From: an uncultured Fulvivirga sp.
Lineage (GTDB): Bacteria > Bacteroidota > Bacteroidia > Cytophagales > Cyclobacteriaceae
Direction: 5' to 3'
Length of the DNA: 64,000 bases
NCBI GenBank assembly: GCA_947500555.1
Contig: CANMSE010000001.1
Span: forward strand, 744,001-808,000
Made by a program: the position numbers and the translations under genes. Positions 1 through 9,820 of this stretch are shown here, piece after piece (the first letter of the stretch is position 1; every line of letters begins with the position of its first letter). The notes under the pieces were generated by a model that worked only from the letters and a program-made list of their open reading frames with translations, had not been told where the DNA came from and did no database searches.

Positions 1-211
1 TTATAACGATGAAAATAATAGTAAATATTTTCCCTGAGCTTGACAGAGAGTTTACCTCTTTATAACCAACGGTAGAAAATGTAATCACAGCCATATATAT
101 AGCATCTAGAGGGTCATAACCTTCCAAAACGATATAGCCTAATGCTCCTATCATTAAACTAATAATGAAAAGGACAGTAGCAAATAATATTCTCTTCAAT
201 GCTATGGGCAC
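1..211 (-). CDS. Potassium/ion channel family protein, partial (runs off the left edge)
   Basis: Minus-strand reading gives VPIALKRILFATVLFIISLMIGALGYIVLEGYDPLDAIYMAVITFSTVGYKEVNSLSSSGKIFTIIF: a TM helix followed by a pore-like T-V-G-Y motif. GTG start at 211 is inferred. Confidence 0.65.
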   Translation of the reverse strand, partial: MPIALKRILFATVLFIISLMIGALGYIVLEGYDPLDAIYMAVITFSTVGYKEVNSLSSSGKIFTIIFIVI

Positions 212-266
212 AGTTTGAAGATATTCATATTGTGTTTAGTCTCCAATTTTTAATAGCTTTCCGATA

Positions 267-986
267 ATGAAAATTATCTCTCTTTGGTCAGGCCCTAGAA
301 ATGTCTCAACGGCATTGATGTATTCATTTGCTCAGCTTGACAATATGACGGTAGTTGATGAACCATTATACGCTCATTATTTGAGCAAAACGGACGTGAA
401 CCACCCAGGAGATCAAGAGGTTTTGGATACCATGGAACACGATGGAAAAAAAGTTCTTGAAAATATTTTAAGTTCCGCTCAGCAACAGCCTATGCTATTT
501 ATTAAAAACATGGCTCATCATTGGATACAACTTGAGAACAGTTGGTTAGACAAGTTCGATAACATTTTCCTTATAAGGGATCCTAGAGAAATGCTACCCT
601 CCCTAATCAATCAGCTTCCTCAGCCTACTTTGCGAGATACCGGATTGAAAACTCAAGTTGATTTGTATAAAGGGTTAATTTCCAGGGGGCACAACCCAAT
701 GATAATCGATTCTAAAAACCTGTTGCTTGAACCAAAGGCAATTTTATCTAGAATATGTAATCATTTAGATATTCCCTTTAGTTCTTCCATGCTTCATTGG
801 CCAAAAGGCCCTAGAAAAGAAGACGGTATTTGGGCGAAATACTGGTATCAGAATGTACACGAGTCAGAAGGCTTTAGCCCGTATCTGCCAAAAGACGTTA
901 CTTTCCCCTCTCAACTTGATCCGTTGCTGAAGGAATGTCAACCATATTATAACTACTTATTCGATCAATCACTAAAAATCAATTAA
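267..986 (+). CDS. Sulfotransferase-like family protein
   Basis: N-terminal ISLWSGPRNVSTALMYSFAQ (PAPS-loop-like) and FLIRDPREMLPSL; 1 nt from the next gene. Confidence 0.7.
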   Translation: MKIISLWSGPRNVSTALMYSFAQLDNMTVVDEPLYAHYLSKTDVNHPGDQEVLDTMEHDGKKVLENILSSAQQQPMLFIKNMAHHWIQLENSWLDKFDNIFLIRDPREMLPSLINQLPQPTLRDTGLKTQVDLYKGLISRGHNPMIIDSKNLLLEPKAILSRICNHLDIPFSSSMLHWPKGPRKEDGIWAKYWYQNVHESEGFSPYLPKDVTFPSQLDPLLKECQPYYNYLFDQSLKIN

Positions 987-987
987 T

Positions 988-1887
988 ATGCCTCAATTAC
1001 CTGATTCGAGAAATGAAAATATCCTGATAAACATTAATGGAGATCTACTTCCAAGAGAAGATGCCAAAATATCTGTATTTGATAGTGCAGTCCAGGGTGG
1101 AGATGCAGTTTGGGAAGGCATGAGAATTTATAATGGGAAAGTATTTATGCTAGAGGAGCACTTAGATAGATTAGTGAAATCTGCAAAAGCAATGGCTTTC
1201 GTACAAATACCCTCTAAAGAGGAAGTTAGAGAAGAGGTTTTCAAAACGTTGAAAGCAAACGATATGTATGATGAATCACACATTCGACTAACACTCACAC
1301 GTGGTAAGAAGGTCACCTCTGGTATGAGCCCTCATTTTAATCAATATGGCCCTACTTTAATAGTTTTGGCAGAATGGAAAAAGCCTGTTTATGATAATGG
1401 TGGCATTCGGCTAATTACTTCTTCCATACGAAGAAATTCTCCTCAGTGTGTGGACTCAAAGATTCATCACAATAATTTAATAAATAATATTTTGGCCAAA
1501 ATTGAAGCAAATCTTGCAGGTGTAGAAGATGCTGTTATGCTTGATGTGGAGGGTTTTGTATCGGAAACCAATGCCACAAACATTTTCTTCGTAAGAAACT
1601 CATCCATTTACACTCCTTTTGCCGATAGTTGTTTACCTGGTATAACTCGTGCTAACGTAATTAGATTGGCAAATGAAAATAGCATTTCGATTGATGAAAA
1701 AAGACTTTCGATATCAGAAATGTACACTTCTGACGAAGTATTCGTTACAGGCTCTATGGGAGAGATTACTCCTGTTTTAGAAATCGATGGAAGAACGATT
1801 TCAACAACTGCCGGGCCTGTTACAAAAACGATTCAGTCTCTTTATTCAGCGATTGCCACAACTCAAGGTGTAGTTATCCCTCGTTGA
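988..1887 (+). CDS. Class IV aminotransferase (branched-chain aminotransferase-like)
   Basis: VWEGMRIYNGKVFMLEEHLDRL, KIHHNNLINNILAKIEAN, SETNATNIFFV, LPGITRANVI, EVFVTGSMGEITPV: PLP fold-type IV motifs. Confidence 0.85.
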   Translation: MPQLPDSRNENILININGDLLPREDAKISVFDSAVQGGDAVWEGMRIYNGKVFMLEEHLDRLVKSAKAMAFVQIPSKEEVREEVFKTLKANDMYDESHIRLTLTRGKKVTSGMSPHFNQYGPTLIVLAEWKKPVYDNGGIRLITSSIRRNSPQCVDSKIHHNNLINNILAKIEANLAGVEDAVMLDVEGFVSETNATNIFFVRNSSIYTPFADSCLPGITRANVIRLANENSISIDEKRLSISEMYTSDEVFVTGSMGEITPVLEIDGRTISTTAGPVTKTIQSLYSAIATTQGVVIPR

Positions 1888-1923
1888 AATTCATTTTCTT
1901 AACTATTTAACGTAATTTTTGGC

Positions 1924-3201
1924 ATGAATCCGTCTAATCCCGGTTGGCTAAAAGAGTTTGTCGACTTTAGAAAATCAGAATTCGAATCAAACCAAGAGTC
2001 CAAAAAAGTTCGTCAAGGTAAAACACCTGATCAGTCATTTTATGGTTTGATACAACCTACAGGCATAATGTATGGTTGTCCTGTAGGTACTTATGGCTTT
2101 GATGATGAACACCTATGGACAGAAAATGACAGAACCAAAATACTTCTGCTTGATAGTCTTATTAATATAGCAGAATTATACAGTGAAGAATCAGTAGAAG
2201 GTATTGACACTTTCGAACATCTAGTGGAGCATACGCTAGAAGTAGTAGTAGAGTATTATCGTGCGGTATATCCTGAGATTAGTATAGCAACTAAAACCTG
2301 GCTTGGAAAGAAGAAAGACCCCTACAAAATCGCTGAACAAATAATCGAGCGAAGAGTAAACTTGACAAATAATAAAAATTCATTTTTTCTTTCCTCCTTC
2401 TTTAGCCGAAGTCAGTTATTCCTGGACATTTATATTTTCGGACAATGGACACATACTAAGCCTGACAATGTTCTATTAGAGTTTTTTAAAAGTGAAAAAG
2501 AAGAACTTACTTTCACTTCAGTTAAAGTTATTGCGGCTGCAGCACATGCTAATTCAGTGATCGAAGATGAAGAGAGAATGCTATTCGAACATTTTATATC
2601 AAACATTGAACTCTCGGCAGAAAAGAAGCGTGTAGCAAACGAATACTTTGAACATGGTATGGGTATTCAAGAAATCCCTATTCAAGAGTCTGACCCATGG
2701 ATTATTAGAAAGTTTTTTCTTGAGATGGCCACTTTGACCATCTGTTCAGATAAAAAAATAGAATTAAGCGAGCGAATATTTCTGGAGGATTTCAATGAGT
2801 CTCTAGGGTTTAACAATGACGATTTTGATATTAGTCTTTTGTCGGTAGAAGGCTTCCTGCTACAAAACTGGAGTAGCTTAGATAACATCCATGAAAAAAT
2901 GGACTACAAAGCTGTAAGTGAAGAATATGTAGAGCGCATGATCAAAATGTCACGATCACATATTAAAAGGCTCGAAACTAAGCTTTTGGAAGATCATCAA
3001 CTTGTATCCGTAATTAAGCGAGGCCATTCAAATGTTCTTTCTGAAGATGATAAGCTTTTGATACGAAGCAAATTCATCAAAATTCTTCAGTCAATTCCCA
3101 ATTTTAGAGTTCTGGTTCTTCCAGATATTTTTCTTAATTATGAAAACCTACTTAGGATTATTCCTAAAGAAATGATTACTAAAGTTATTTCTCAAGAGTA
3201 G
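1924..3201 (+). CDS. Hypothetical protein with TerB-like helical region
   Basis: 425-aa ORF; SVKVIAAAAHANSVIEDEERMLFEHFISNI resembles TerB-type repeats; next to a convergent TerC-family gene. Confidence 0.5.
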   Translation: MNPSNPGWLKEFVDFRKSEFESNQESKKVRQGKTPDQSFYGLIQPTGIMYGCPVGTYGFDDEHLWTENDRTKILLLDSLINIAELYSEESVEGIDTFEHLVEHTLEVVVEYYRAVYPEISIATKTWLGKKKDPYKIAEQIIERRVNLTNNKNSFFLSSFFSRSQLFLDIYIFGQWTHTKPDNVLLEFFKSEKEELTFTSVKVIAAAAHANSVIEDEERMLFEHFISNIELSAEKKRVANEYFEHGMGIQEIPIQESDPWIIRKFFLEMATLTICSDKKIELSERIFLEDFNESLGFNNDDFDISLLSVEGFLLQNWSSLDNIHEKMDYKAVSEEYVERMIKMSRSHIKRLETKLLEDHQLVSVIKRGHSNVLSEDDKLLIRSKFIKILQSIPNFRVLVLPDIFLNYENLLRIIPKEMITKVISQE

Positions 3202-4168
3202 TTTCAGAAGTTTCTTCTTCCTTACTTTTCTGAGGAACTATCAACGACATTATTATTGAAGCTGCCAGGGTAAAAATGATAATCATGAAGCTAAGCGTGA
3301 TATCAATTTCGATATGAACTATCTCCAATAGCATTTTAGCGCCAATGAAAATCAAAATGAAGGAAAGGCCTTTTTGAAGTAAATAAAACTTTTCAATAAT
3401 TCCTGCCAAGAGAAAGAACTTAGCCCTGAGGCCTAAAATCGCGAAAATATTGGAGGTATAAATCAAAAATTCATTTTGTGTAATTGCAAAAGCCGCAGGA
3501 ATCGAATCAACAGCAAAAATTAAGTCCGTAGTTTCAATAAGTATGATTACCAAAAAAAGTGGAGTAAATAACAACTTACCATTTCTTCGTAATACGAATC
3601 GCCCACCATAATCCCCTTTTGTTATGCTCAAATATTTACGAGCCATTTTAAGCAATGGATTTTTACTAGGGTCTATTTCTTCCTCTCCATCTTCAAAAAA
3701 GATTTTAATCCCTGAGTAAACAAGGAAAACACCAAATATGTAAAGGATCCAATAGAACTTACTTATTAAGAATGCCCCAAGAAAAATGAATATTGCTCTG
3801 AAAATGAGCGCTCCAAGTATCCCCCAAAATAGAATATTGTGATAGTAGATATCCTTAACAGCAAAGTATTTCAGGATGAGTAAGATAACGAATATGTTAT
3901 CTACTGATAAGGCATATTCTGTTAGATAAGCAGTAAAAAATGTGAGTGAAGCATCTGCTCCATCACCATAAGCATAAATGAGATATCCAAAACCAACTGA
4001 AATAGCTACCCAAAAAATAGACTGATATAGGGCCGATTTAGTAGATATTTTATGCGCCTTTTTGTTTAGAAGGCCCAGATCTACTACAAGGAACAAGATT
4101 ATAATTATCCCAAACAGGCCAAATAGCAACGTTTCGCTTGTATTATCTAGTAGAGAAATAAGAAACAT
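3185..4168 (-). CDS. TerC family integral membrane protein
   Basis: Multi-TM protein with YALSVDNIFVILLILKYF and ETTDLIFAVDSIPAAFAIT, hallmark TerC motifs. Confidence 0.9.
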   Translation of the reverse strand: MFLISLLDNTSETLLFGLFGIIIILFLVVDLGLLNKKAHKISTKSALYQSIFWVAISVGFGYLIYAYGDGADASLTFFTAYLTEYALSVDNIFVILLILKYFAVKDIYYHNILFWGILGALIFRAIFIFLGAFLISKFYWILYIFGVFLVYSGIKIFFEDGEEEIDPSKNPLLKMARKYLSITKGDYGGRFVLRRNGKLLFTPLFLVIILIETTDLIFAVDSIPAAFAITQNEFLIYTSNIFAILGLRAKFFLLAGIIEKFYLLQKGLSFILIFIGAKMLLEIVHIEIDITLSFMIIIFTLAASIIMSLIVPQKSKEEETSETTLEK

Positions 4169-4327
4169 TCAGGGATTTAGGACAAAAATTAAAACCAGTT
4201 TTTATGAGAGGGAGTAACCGCTACTATAGATCATTATCCCCAAATTAGCATGTAAAATTAAACAATTAAATCAAGCAAAAAACTTACACGCAGAGTTTAT
4301 TACATTTTAGAGATAATTAGTAACCTA

Positions 4328-4753
4328 TTAAGTGCTACAATTTTGACAAACTCCTTGAATCAACAGGTTTTTCTCATCGACTTTATAACCATCAGGTAAG
4401 TTTATTTTAGGAATAGCAACATTATCAAGACATAGCGTTTTATGGCAGTTCTTGCATTTAAAATGAACGTGTTCGTGATTATGAAAATCTTTGGCACATT
4501 CGCTGCAAAGGGCGTATTTTACTCCTCCACCATCGTCAAGAACTTTATGTATCAATCCTTTTTCTAAAAAAGACTTTAGAGTTCTATAGACCGTTACTCG
4601 GTCGTGAGAAGGGCTTACATATTTTTCAATATCTGATTGTGTAAGAGCTTGTTTTGAGTTGAATAAAATCTCCAGTACCTCCAATCTGCAGGTGGTCCTT
4701 TTTAGTTCGTAATTAGTCAAGACCTTACTCGCTTCCATACTAAAATGAGTCAA
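4328..4753 (-). CDS. Fur family transcriptional regulator
   Basis: RVTVYRTLKSFLEKGLIHKV winged helix; HNHEHVHFKCKNCHKTLC metal motif; C-terminal CxxC. Confidence 0.88.
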   Translation of the reverse strand: MTHFSMEASKVLTNYELKRTTCRLEVLEILFNSKQALTQSDIEKYVSPSHDRVTVYRTLKSFLEKGLIHKVLDDGGGVKYALCSECAKDFHNHEHVHFKCKNCHKTLCLDNVAIPKINLPDGYKVDEKNLLIQGVCQNCST

Positions 4754-6546
4754 TTCAATTGAAACTGTAACTTAGAAAGATAACTATACACTCCGTCAGT
4801 GTCAGCAGACAATGATTCATGATTTCCTTTTTCAACTATTGACCCATCTTTAACAACCAGAATAATATCTGCCTTTCTAATTGTTGCGAGGCGGTGGGCA
4901 ATAATAATAGTGGTTCTACCTTTCATCAAATCATCAAGCGCCTGTTGTACCAGGTGCTCAGACTCAGCGTCCAAACTGCTAGTAGCTTCATCCAAAACCA
5001 ATATTGCTGGATCTTTGAGAATTGCTCTAGCTATTGCAACACGTTGGCGTTGACCGCCAGATAGCTTCACCCCACGTTCACCAACAACGGTTTCCATACC
5101 GTCTGGGAAACTCTCAATAAATTGAAGTGCATTGGCCTTTTTTGCCGCTTCATTAATTTGCTCATTAGTAGCATCAATTCGACCATAAGCTATATTTTCC
5201 TTAATCGTCCCCCCAAAAAGCATAACCTCCTGAGGTACCATGCCGATATTTCCTCTTAACGTATTAAGGTCAATACTACCTATCTCGTTGTTGTCAATCA
5301 ATATCTCTCCAAGAGATGCGTCATAATATTTAGAGAGCAATTGAATAATAGTAGACTTGCCTGCACCACTAGGCCCTACTAAAGCAACTTTTTGACCCGG
5401 TTCGATAGTAAAATCAATATCCTTTAACACCTTAAGTTCCTCACGTGTAGGGTAAGAAAAGCTTACATTATCAAACTGAATTGACCCCTTAAGTTTTCTT
5501 CTTTCCTTCGAAAGGCTTTCTTTTTCGGGAACTTCATCTATGATTTCTAAAACTCGCTCAGAAGCACCGATAGCACGTTGGACTTGTCCGTAAATGTCTC
5601 CCAATCCGGCAATAGAGCCACCAATAAAAGTAGTGTATAAAACAAAGGATAATAGGTCTCCTACACTCATAGTTCCCTCTTGGACGAGTACTGCTCCGTA
5701 CCACATAACTGCTACTATTCCTCCAAAAAGAGCGAAAATCACGAAAGAGATAAAGGCGCCTCTGTAGGTAGCCGTTTTTAGAGCTATTCTAACAGTTTCA
5801 TTCAAATTTTTAGAATACCGAGCTTTCTCCAATAATTCATTGGTAAATGCCTTTACAACATGAATAGCCTGCAATGACTCTTCAACAATAGTATTGGCAT
5901 CGGCTAACTTATCTTGAGTTGCTTTCGAGAGTTTGCGTATGGACCTGCCAAACACAAGAGCACTCAACACCAACAGAGGAAAGGTCAAAAGCATAAAAAG
6001 AGTCAGCTTGGGCGCAATGTAAAATATGACTATTACACCTATAATGAGCGTAGCCACTTGTCTGAATAATTCTGCTAAGGTCGTTGAAAAAGTATCTTGA
6101 AGCATTGATACATCGGACGTTATTCTGCTAATTAATTCCCCTACTCTTCGCTGATCAAAAAATGCAGTAGGTAGAGTGAGCATCTTTCCAAATACGGCTA
6201 ACCTTATATCTGCCATGGATCTTTCACTTACTTGAGCAAAAAGATACACTCGAAAGAAAGAAAAGATACTTTGAAAAAAAAGTACTGCGACAAGAGCTAA
6301 AGCAATTTGATCAATAGAGGTAACGATCCATTGCTTTCCTGAGGCCACATCCATGAGCTTTCCTGCCAGGTATGGAAATACTAATAGTGTTGTGCTACTG
6401 AAAAGTAAGCTAAGCATACCAAATGCAAATGTGGTTTTATACGGTTTGACGAATGAAAATACCCCTAGAAGCTTACTAAAGTTTTCCTTGTTTAAGGCTC
6501 TTTTATCTTCTTTATTGAGTGGTTCTCTGCTGCGATTCCTAGCCAT
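4750..6546 (-). CDS. ABC transporter, fused permease/ATPase (MsbA-like exporter)
   Basis: TM domain plus Walker A GPSGAGKST, signature LSGGQRQRVAIARAIL, Walker B ILVLDEATSSLD; 4-nt overlap with the Fur gene. Confidence 0.92.
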   Translation of the reverse strand: MARNRSREPLNKEDKRALNKENFSKLLGVFSFVKPYKTTFAFGMLSLLFSSTTLLVFPYLAGKLMDVASGKQWIVTSIDQIALALVAVLFFQSIFSFFRVYLFAQVSERSMADIRLAVFGKMLTLPTAFFDQRRVGELISRITSDVSMLQDTFSTTLAELFRQVATLIIGVIVIFYIAPKLTLFMLLTFPLLVLSALVFGRSIRKLSKATQDKLADANTIVEESLQAIHVVKAFTNELLEKARYSKNLNETVRIALKTATYRGAFISFVIFALFGGIVAVMWYGAVLVQEGTMSVGDLLSFVLYTTFIGGSIAGLGDIYGQVQRAIGASERVLEIIDEVPEKESLSKERRKLKGSIQFDNVSFSYPTREELKVLKDIDFTIEPGQKVALVGPSGAGKSTIIQLLSKYYDASLGEILIDNNEIGSIDLNTLRGNIGMVPQEVMLFGGTIKENIAYGRIDATNEQINEAAKKANALQFIESFPDGMETVVGERGVKLSGGQRQRVAIARAILKDPAILVLDEATSSLDAESEHLVQQALDDLMKGRTTIIIAHRLATIRKADIILVVKDGSIVEKGNHESLSADTDGVYSYLSKLQFQLN

Positions 6547-6684
6547 CTATCTTTTCAAGATCAAGCCGCAAATTTATTCACATTGCTGGTGAATGACTAA
6601 TAATTAGTAAAAATCTAAGAATTGATCATTACTACACATTAAGAAATCATTTTTGAATTATCTTTAAGTATAAACCCAGAAGCT

Positions 6685-7596
6685 ATGCAATCAATAAGCC
6701 GAGTATTAGTTGGTCTCGATATGACAGAAATGGATACTACTGTAATATCTTATACCTCAATGCTAAGTGATTTACTGAATATTGATAAAATTTATTTTTT
6801 TCACGTTTCTCAATCACTTATTATACCGGAAAGATTAACTGAAAAGTATCCAAATTTACTTGCTCCTGCCGATGAGTCTATAGAAGATCTAATAGAAGAT
6901 AAGGTTGATCAGCATTATAAGGGTAGTGCCGAAATTAATATTGAAGTTAGGGAAGGTAATGCCGAAGATAAAATACTGAGATGGTCAGACATTAAGGAAA
7001 TTGATTTAATAATCGTAGGGAAGAAAAATGAGTTGAAAGGAAGCGGTTTGCTACCAAACCGTCTAGCAAAAATTGGACATTGCTCCATACTTATGGTGCC
7101 CGAAGGGGTTGATGCAAAAATCGAAAGGATTATGGTACCTGTTGATTTTTCATCGTCTTCAAAAATCGCATTGGATGAAGCCCTGGTATTAGGTAAAAAA
7201 ACTGATGCTGACATTCTCATTCAGAATACTTACGTTGTACCACAGGGTTATCATAAAAGTGGTAAGTCTTACGAAGAATTTGCTGAGATTATGCATGAAA
7301 ACTCACAACATGAAGCAAATGACTTTCTGAAGCAAATGAACCTTGACTCTTCTAAATGTAAGGTTGCTCTTTCTCTGGATGACGATGATGAGCCTTCAGA
7401 TAAAATTTATATTGAGGCTGAAAAAAATAAAGCCGACATAATAATCATCGCATCAAAAGGGAGAACTGGCCTGGCCAATATTTTACTCGGTAGCGTTGCT
7501 GATAAAATTCTTCAAGTGAAAGGAAAAATTCCTGTACTGGTAATTAAGGATAAGAAACAGAATTTAGGATTTTTAGACGCTTTACTTCGAATTTAA
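6685..7596 (+). CDS. Universal stress protein, two tandem UspA-like domains
   Basis: RVLVGLDMTEMD start, RIMVPVDFSSSSKIALDEAL second domain, GRTGLANILLGSVADKIL nucleotide-binding motif. Confidence 0.88.
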   Translation: MQSISRVLVGLDMTEMDTTVISYTSMLSDLLNIDKIYFFHVSQSLIIPERLTEKYPNLLAPADESIEDLIEDKVDQHYKGSAEINIEVREGNAEDKILRWSDIKEIDLIIVGKKNELKGSGLLPNRLAKIGHCSILMVPEGVDAKIERIMVPVDFSSSSKIALDEALVLGKKTDADILIQNTYVVPQGYHKSGKSYEEFAEIMHENSQHEANDFLKQMNLDSSKCKVALSLDDDDEPSDKIYIEAEKNKADIIIIASKGRTGLANILLGSVADKILQVKGKIPVLVIKDKKQNLGFLDALLRI

Positions 7597-8168
7597 TATT
7601 GCACTCTCCCTAAGACATCGAAAATTACAGAGTCTTGCAAAATCATCTTTTGAAAACCGTGAATTCTGTATTCTTTGATCTGTAGATTTCCATCAATTCT
7701 ATCAAGTTTCATTTCCAGCTCCTTTTTTGATTTAAAAATACTGTTTGACTGAAGAGCTTTAACCTTTATTTTTTTGATGTTTTCTAATTTGTTCAAATAA
7801 TAAATTTCTAAGGTCTGCACTTCAAGAGCACTGTTTTTTGCTCTGTATTCCAAAATCTTTAAGTTGCTATTATTATCTTCCCCTTCACTTATTCGGTATT
7901 GTCCAATTAAGGCAGGTTTATTAATATCTAAGTCTCTAATAATCTGAAACTCATTTGCCCAGCTTAAACTATCTGGCTTCATTTCACTCACTGCAGTATC
8001 ACCATTCGCAACAGCTTCCTTTTGTAAACTCGCTTCGTTTTCTATTAATAGAGCAGCTTGATCATTCATGAGACTATCAATTGAAAAATAGACAGTAACA
8101 CTTTTTGGTTTAATGTCTGAGCATGAGATTGCTGTCAACAGCACTAAAAAGATTAATGCGTTTTTCAT
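7593..8168 (-). CDS. Hypothetical lipoprotein
   Basis: 191 aa, lipobox-like LVLLTAISCS; 4-nt overlap with gpmI. Confidence 0.55.
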   Translation of the reverse strand: MKNALIFLVLLTAISCSDIKPKSVTVYFSIDSLMNDQAALLIENEASLQKEAVANGDTAVSEMKPDSLSWANEFQIIRDLDINKPALIGQYRISEGEDNNSNLKILEYRAKNSALEVQTLEIYYLNKLENIKKIKVKALQSNSIFKSKKELEMKLDRIDGNLQIKEYRIHGFQKMILQDSVIFDVLGRVQY

Positions 8169-9688
8169 CCTTGTAACTTATCACCTGTCATCTCTATAGG
8201 TACATCGATTCCCATAAATTCCAATATTGTGGGGGCCAAATCACCTAATTTACCATTCTTGACTTTTCCTTTAAATTGCTTATCAACAAAGATACAGGGT
8301 ACCAGATTTGTAGTATGAGCTGTATTCGGACTGCCATCAGGGTTGATCATAATATCAGAATTACCATGGTCAGCAATTATGATCGTTAAATAATCATTCG
8401 CCAATGCGGCCGTTACAACATCTTTAGTACAAGAGTCGACTGTTTCACAAGCTTTGACAGCAGCTTTAAATACTCCAGTATGACCTACCATGTCAGGGTT
8501 AGCAAAATTTAGACACACAAAATCAGGATGGTTTGAATTAAGATCGTCAATTATTTTATTTCTTATATCCAAAGCACTCATTTCAGGTTGTAGATCATAT
8601 GTAGGCACTTTAGGAGAAGGGCATAGTAATCTTCGCTCTCCTTTGAACTCTGTCTCGCGACCTCCTGAAAAGAAAAAGGTTACGTGCGGATATTTCTCCG
8701 TTTCGGCAATTCGCACTTGGGTTTTCTCATTTTTTTCCAATACTTCACCAAGTGTGTTCACCAGATTATCCTTATCAAAAACCACATTGACAGCCTTGAA
8801 TGTATTGTCATAATTGGTCATGGTTACATAATGTAAATCCATCTTATGCATCCCTTGGTCGGGAAAATCTTGTTGTGTTAACGCTTGCGTAATTTGTCTA
8901 CCTCTATCTGTACGAAAATTAAAGCAAAGGACTACATCTCCCGATTTGATTTTAGCTACTGGTTCACCTGAATCGCTAGTTATTACAACGGGTTTTATAA
9001 ATTCATCCGTTACATCATTTTTGTATGATTCTAACACTCCATCAATCGCATTCAAATGAGCCGTGCCTTGCCCATTCACAAGTAGGTCATATGCCAATTT
9101 AACGCGTTCCCATCTTTTGTCCCTATCCATCGCATAGTATCGACCAATGACTGAGGCAATTTTTCCAGTCGTTTTACTTAAATGATCTTCAAGATCAGCT
9201 ATATAACCTTTACCTCCCTTCGGATCAGTATCTCTTCCGTCTGTAAAAGCATGAACAAATACATTATCTAATTCTTTCTTAGAAGCTAGTGTACATAGCC
9301 CTTTTAGATGATTAATATGCGAGTGTACACCGCCATCAGATAAGAGGCCTATAAGGTGAATATTCTTACTATTAGCTCTAGCGTAGTCAAAGGCATCATT
9401 TATAGTTTGATTGTCATCAATGGTGTTTTCTTCAAAGGCCAAATTCACTTTGACCAAGTCCTGATAAACAATCCTGCCTGCACCAATATTCATATGGCCC
9501 ACTTCTGAATTCCCCATCTGGCCATCAGGCAACCCTACGGCCAATCCAGATGCCTCCAACTTGCAGTTGGAATACTTTGAATACAATGAATCCATGTATG
9601 GAGTATTTGCTTTAGCAATGGCAGATACCTTCGGATTAGTTCCCAACCCCCAACCATCAAGGATCATTAAAAGTACTTTCTTATTCAT
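8165..9688 (-). CDS. gpmI: 2,3-bisphosphoglycerate-independent phosphoglycerate mutase
   Basis: LMILDGWGLG, GQMGNSEVGHMNIGAGRIVYQDL, HAFTDGRDTDP, NFRTDRGRQITQAL, NFANPDMVGHTG, DHGNSDIM. Confidence 0.97.
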   Translation of the reverse strand: MNKKVLLMILDGWGLGTNPKVSAIAKANTPYMDSLYSKYSNCKLEASGLAVGLPDGQMGNSEVGHMNIGAGRIVYQDLVKVNLAFEENTIDDNQTINDAFDYARANSKNIHLIGLLSDGGVHSHINHLKGLCTLASKKELDNVFVHAFTDGRDTDPKGGKGYIADLEDHLSKTTGKIASVIGRYYAMDRDKRWERVKLAYDLLVNGQGTAHLNAIDGVLESYKNDVTDEFIKPVVITSDSGEPVAKIKSGDVVLCFNFRTDRGRQITQALTQQDFPDQGMHKMDLHYVTMTNYDNTFKAVNVVFDKDNLVNTLGEVLEKNEKTQVRIAETEKYPHVTFFFSGGRETEFKGERRLLCPSPKVPTYDLQPEMSALDIRNKIIDDLNSNHPDFVCLNFANPDMVGHTGVFKAAVKACETVDSCTKDVVTAALANDYLTIIIADHGNSDIMINPDGSPNTAHTTNLVPCIFVDKQFKGKVKNGKLGDLAPTILEFMGIDVPIEMTGDKLQG

Positions 9689-9820
9689 TTCAATCTATTA
9701 AAGCGTAAAAAACGTGAATTTTCACTTGGCTAACAACTAACAGGGCCTTTAGGATAATCTTTGATGGTTTTAATTTCAATAAGCAAATATATTGGTCAAA
9801 TTTGAGCCCAACTATTATCT

